Shown in pieces: positions 4,529 through 5,149 of a stretch of 5,149 nt of DNA; the stretch's first letter is position 1; each line of letters starts with the position of its first letter. This DNA comes from Nitrososphaerales archaeon TH526 (GTDB lineage Archaea > Thermoproteota > Nitrososphaeria > Nitrososphaerales > Nitrososphaeraceae): NCBI GenBank assembly GCA_014523665.1, contig JAATVR010000449.1, forward strand, positions 1 to 5,149. Reading direction: 5' to 3'. A model generated the notes under the pieces. It was not told where the DNA came from. It did no database searches and saw nothing but the letters and a program-made list of their open reading frames with translations. The translations under genes and the position numbers were made by a program.

Positions 4529-5149
4529 TTACTTCTCGTTGCTCGAGGAAGATGAATGTTGAGGCATCGAACTTGTATCTTTCATGTACGATCTCTTCAG
4601 CCAAATTGGAGTAATAATGGTAGTAAGGGCAACCATAATGATTACAGTAGTGTATATATCTGAAGATAGTGCTCCACTTGACACCCCTACACCTGCCACG
4701 ATAAGTCCTACTTCGCCCCGTGATATCATTCCGATTCCTACTCTTAATGCTTTAGTCTTGTCTTTTAGAAATATGAGAGAAGGAAGTCCACATCCAACAA
4801 TTTTTGTTACTATAGCTATGACTATGACTATACCTGAAAGATATAATACTTCTAGATTAACTCCACGGAGGTCAACCTGAGCTCCAATAATTGCAAAGAA
4901 CAAAGGACCAAATATTATTAGCAGTTTCTCAGCATATTCGTCGACTTGTTTGATAAGGCGAGTACTTGCTACTGCCATGCCTACAGCAAATGCTCCAACA
5001 ATAGGAGACAGACCAACGAATGCAGCTATGCCTGCAGCCCCAAAGAAAGAAGCAGTAACAATTCCTTCTATACTGCCTTTGGACTTCCATAACTTTTCTA
5101 CATGGAGTAATCTTGGTATCAACACTATTGAGCCAATTAATAGAGCTGC
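4529..5149 (-). CDS. Na+/H+ antiporter-family (CPA2, KefB/NapA-like) membrane protein, C-terminal half
   Basis: The minus-strand frame is open to the right edge and ends in TAA at 4531-4529, leaving 206 residues; the GTG at 5125 is internal (preceded in frame by AALLIGSI). Visible membrane segments lie at about residues 1-15, 29-47, 48-62, 76-92, 100-126, 134-157 and 162-181. Family marks include GLSPIVGAFAVGMAVAS (46-62), LIIFGPLFFAIIGAQVDL (77-94) and GMISRGEVGLIVAGVG (140-155). The R-G-E-V/F-G-L-I motif is typical of the Na+/H+ exchanger fold in Kef-type and related CPA2 proteins, which exchange protons for Na+ or K+ across the cell membrane. Full members have about 390-410 residues in the transmembrane part, so the N-terminal half with the ion-binding Asp pair lies outside the window. 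The tail after residue 185 is a short Ser-rich, probably cytosolic stretch without a TrkA-N domain. The ion cannot be assigned. Confidence 0.88.
   Translation of the reverse strand, partial: AALLIGSIVLIPRLLHVEKLWKSKGSIEGIVTASFFGAAGIAAFVGLSPIVGAFAVGMAVASTRLIKQVDEYAEKLLIIFGPLFFAIIGAQVDLRGVNLEVLYLSGIVIVIAIVTKIVGCGLPSLIFLKDKTKALRVGIGMISRGEVGLIVAGVGVSSGALSSDIYTTVIIMVALTTIITPIWLKRSYMKDTSSMPQHSSSSSNEK

Noticed and set aside
4584..4880. Plus-strand open frame of 98 codons
   Set aside because: It is antisense to the membrane segments of the antiporter, whose family motifs are unmistakable on the minus strand.

Overview
The window looks like an AT-rich stretch of an ammonia-oxidising archaeon (Thaumarchaeota/Nitrososphaerota, probably a soil group I.1b type such as Nitrososphaera or Nitrosocosmicus). 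This rests on four things: a small TRAM-domain protein of the archaeal kind, a TATA box placed for a leaderless transcript, tandem PKD-like domains combined with NHL-type repeats, and a CPA2-type antiporter. The genus is an inference; no rRNA or other marker gene is present.

Layout. Positions 3-164 hold the 3' end of a TRAM-domain gene. A spacer of about 380 bases follows, ending in a clear TATA box (511-524) that drives a 39-residue, extremely acidic small protein (542-661). From about 700 to 1384 there is no intact gene, but several short open stretches, broken by stops and frame changes, read like one or two decayed genes. At 1609-1938 lies a fragment of an NHL-repeat (beta-propeller) protein whose last turn is garbled by a one-base loss.

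The centre, 2090 to about 3920, is the wreck of one large secreted or surface-anchored gene: a hydrophobic leader, a low-complexity Asn/Thr linker, five PKD-like Ig-fold domains, a second linker and the first strand of an NHL propeller. Three frame breaks cut it into separate open frames. Two of them are exactly explained by short tandem duplications (14 bp at 2204-2231 and 10 bp at 2773-2792), and the third by loss of one base near 3762. The NHL part stops abruptly and the sequence passes into the 3' portion of an unrelated coiled-coil gene (about 3918-4364). After a convergent spacer, the right edge holds the C-terminal half of a Na+/H+ antiporter-family membrane protein on the minus strand (4529-5149).

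Taken together, two apparently intact but edge-cut genes (TRAM protein, antiporter) flank a region of about 3.5 kb made of broken or truncated accessory genes, chiefly surface-protein modules. No operon or defence system can be supported. The most unusual feature is the frame-breaking pair of tandem duplications in the PKD gene, which could be simple decay or a slipped-strand on/off switch.
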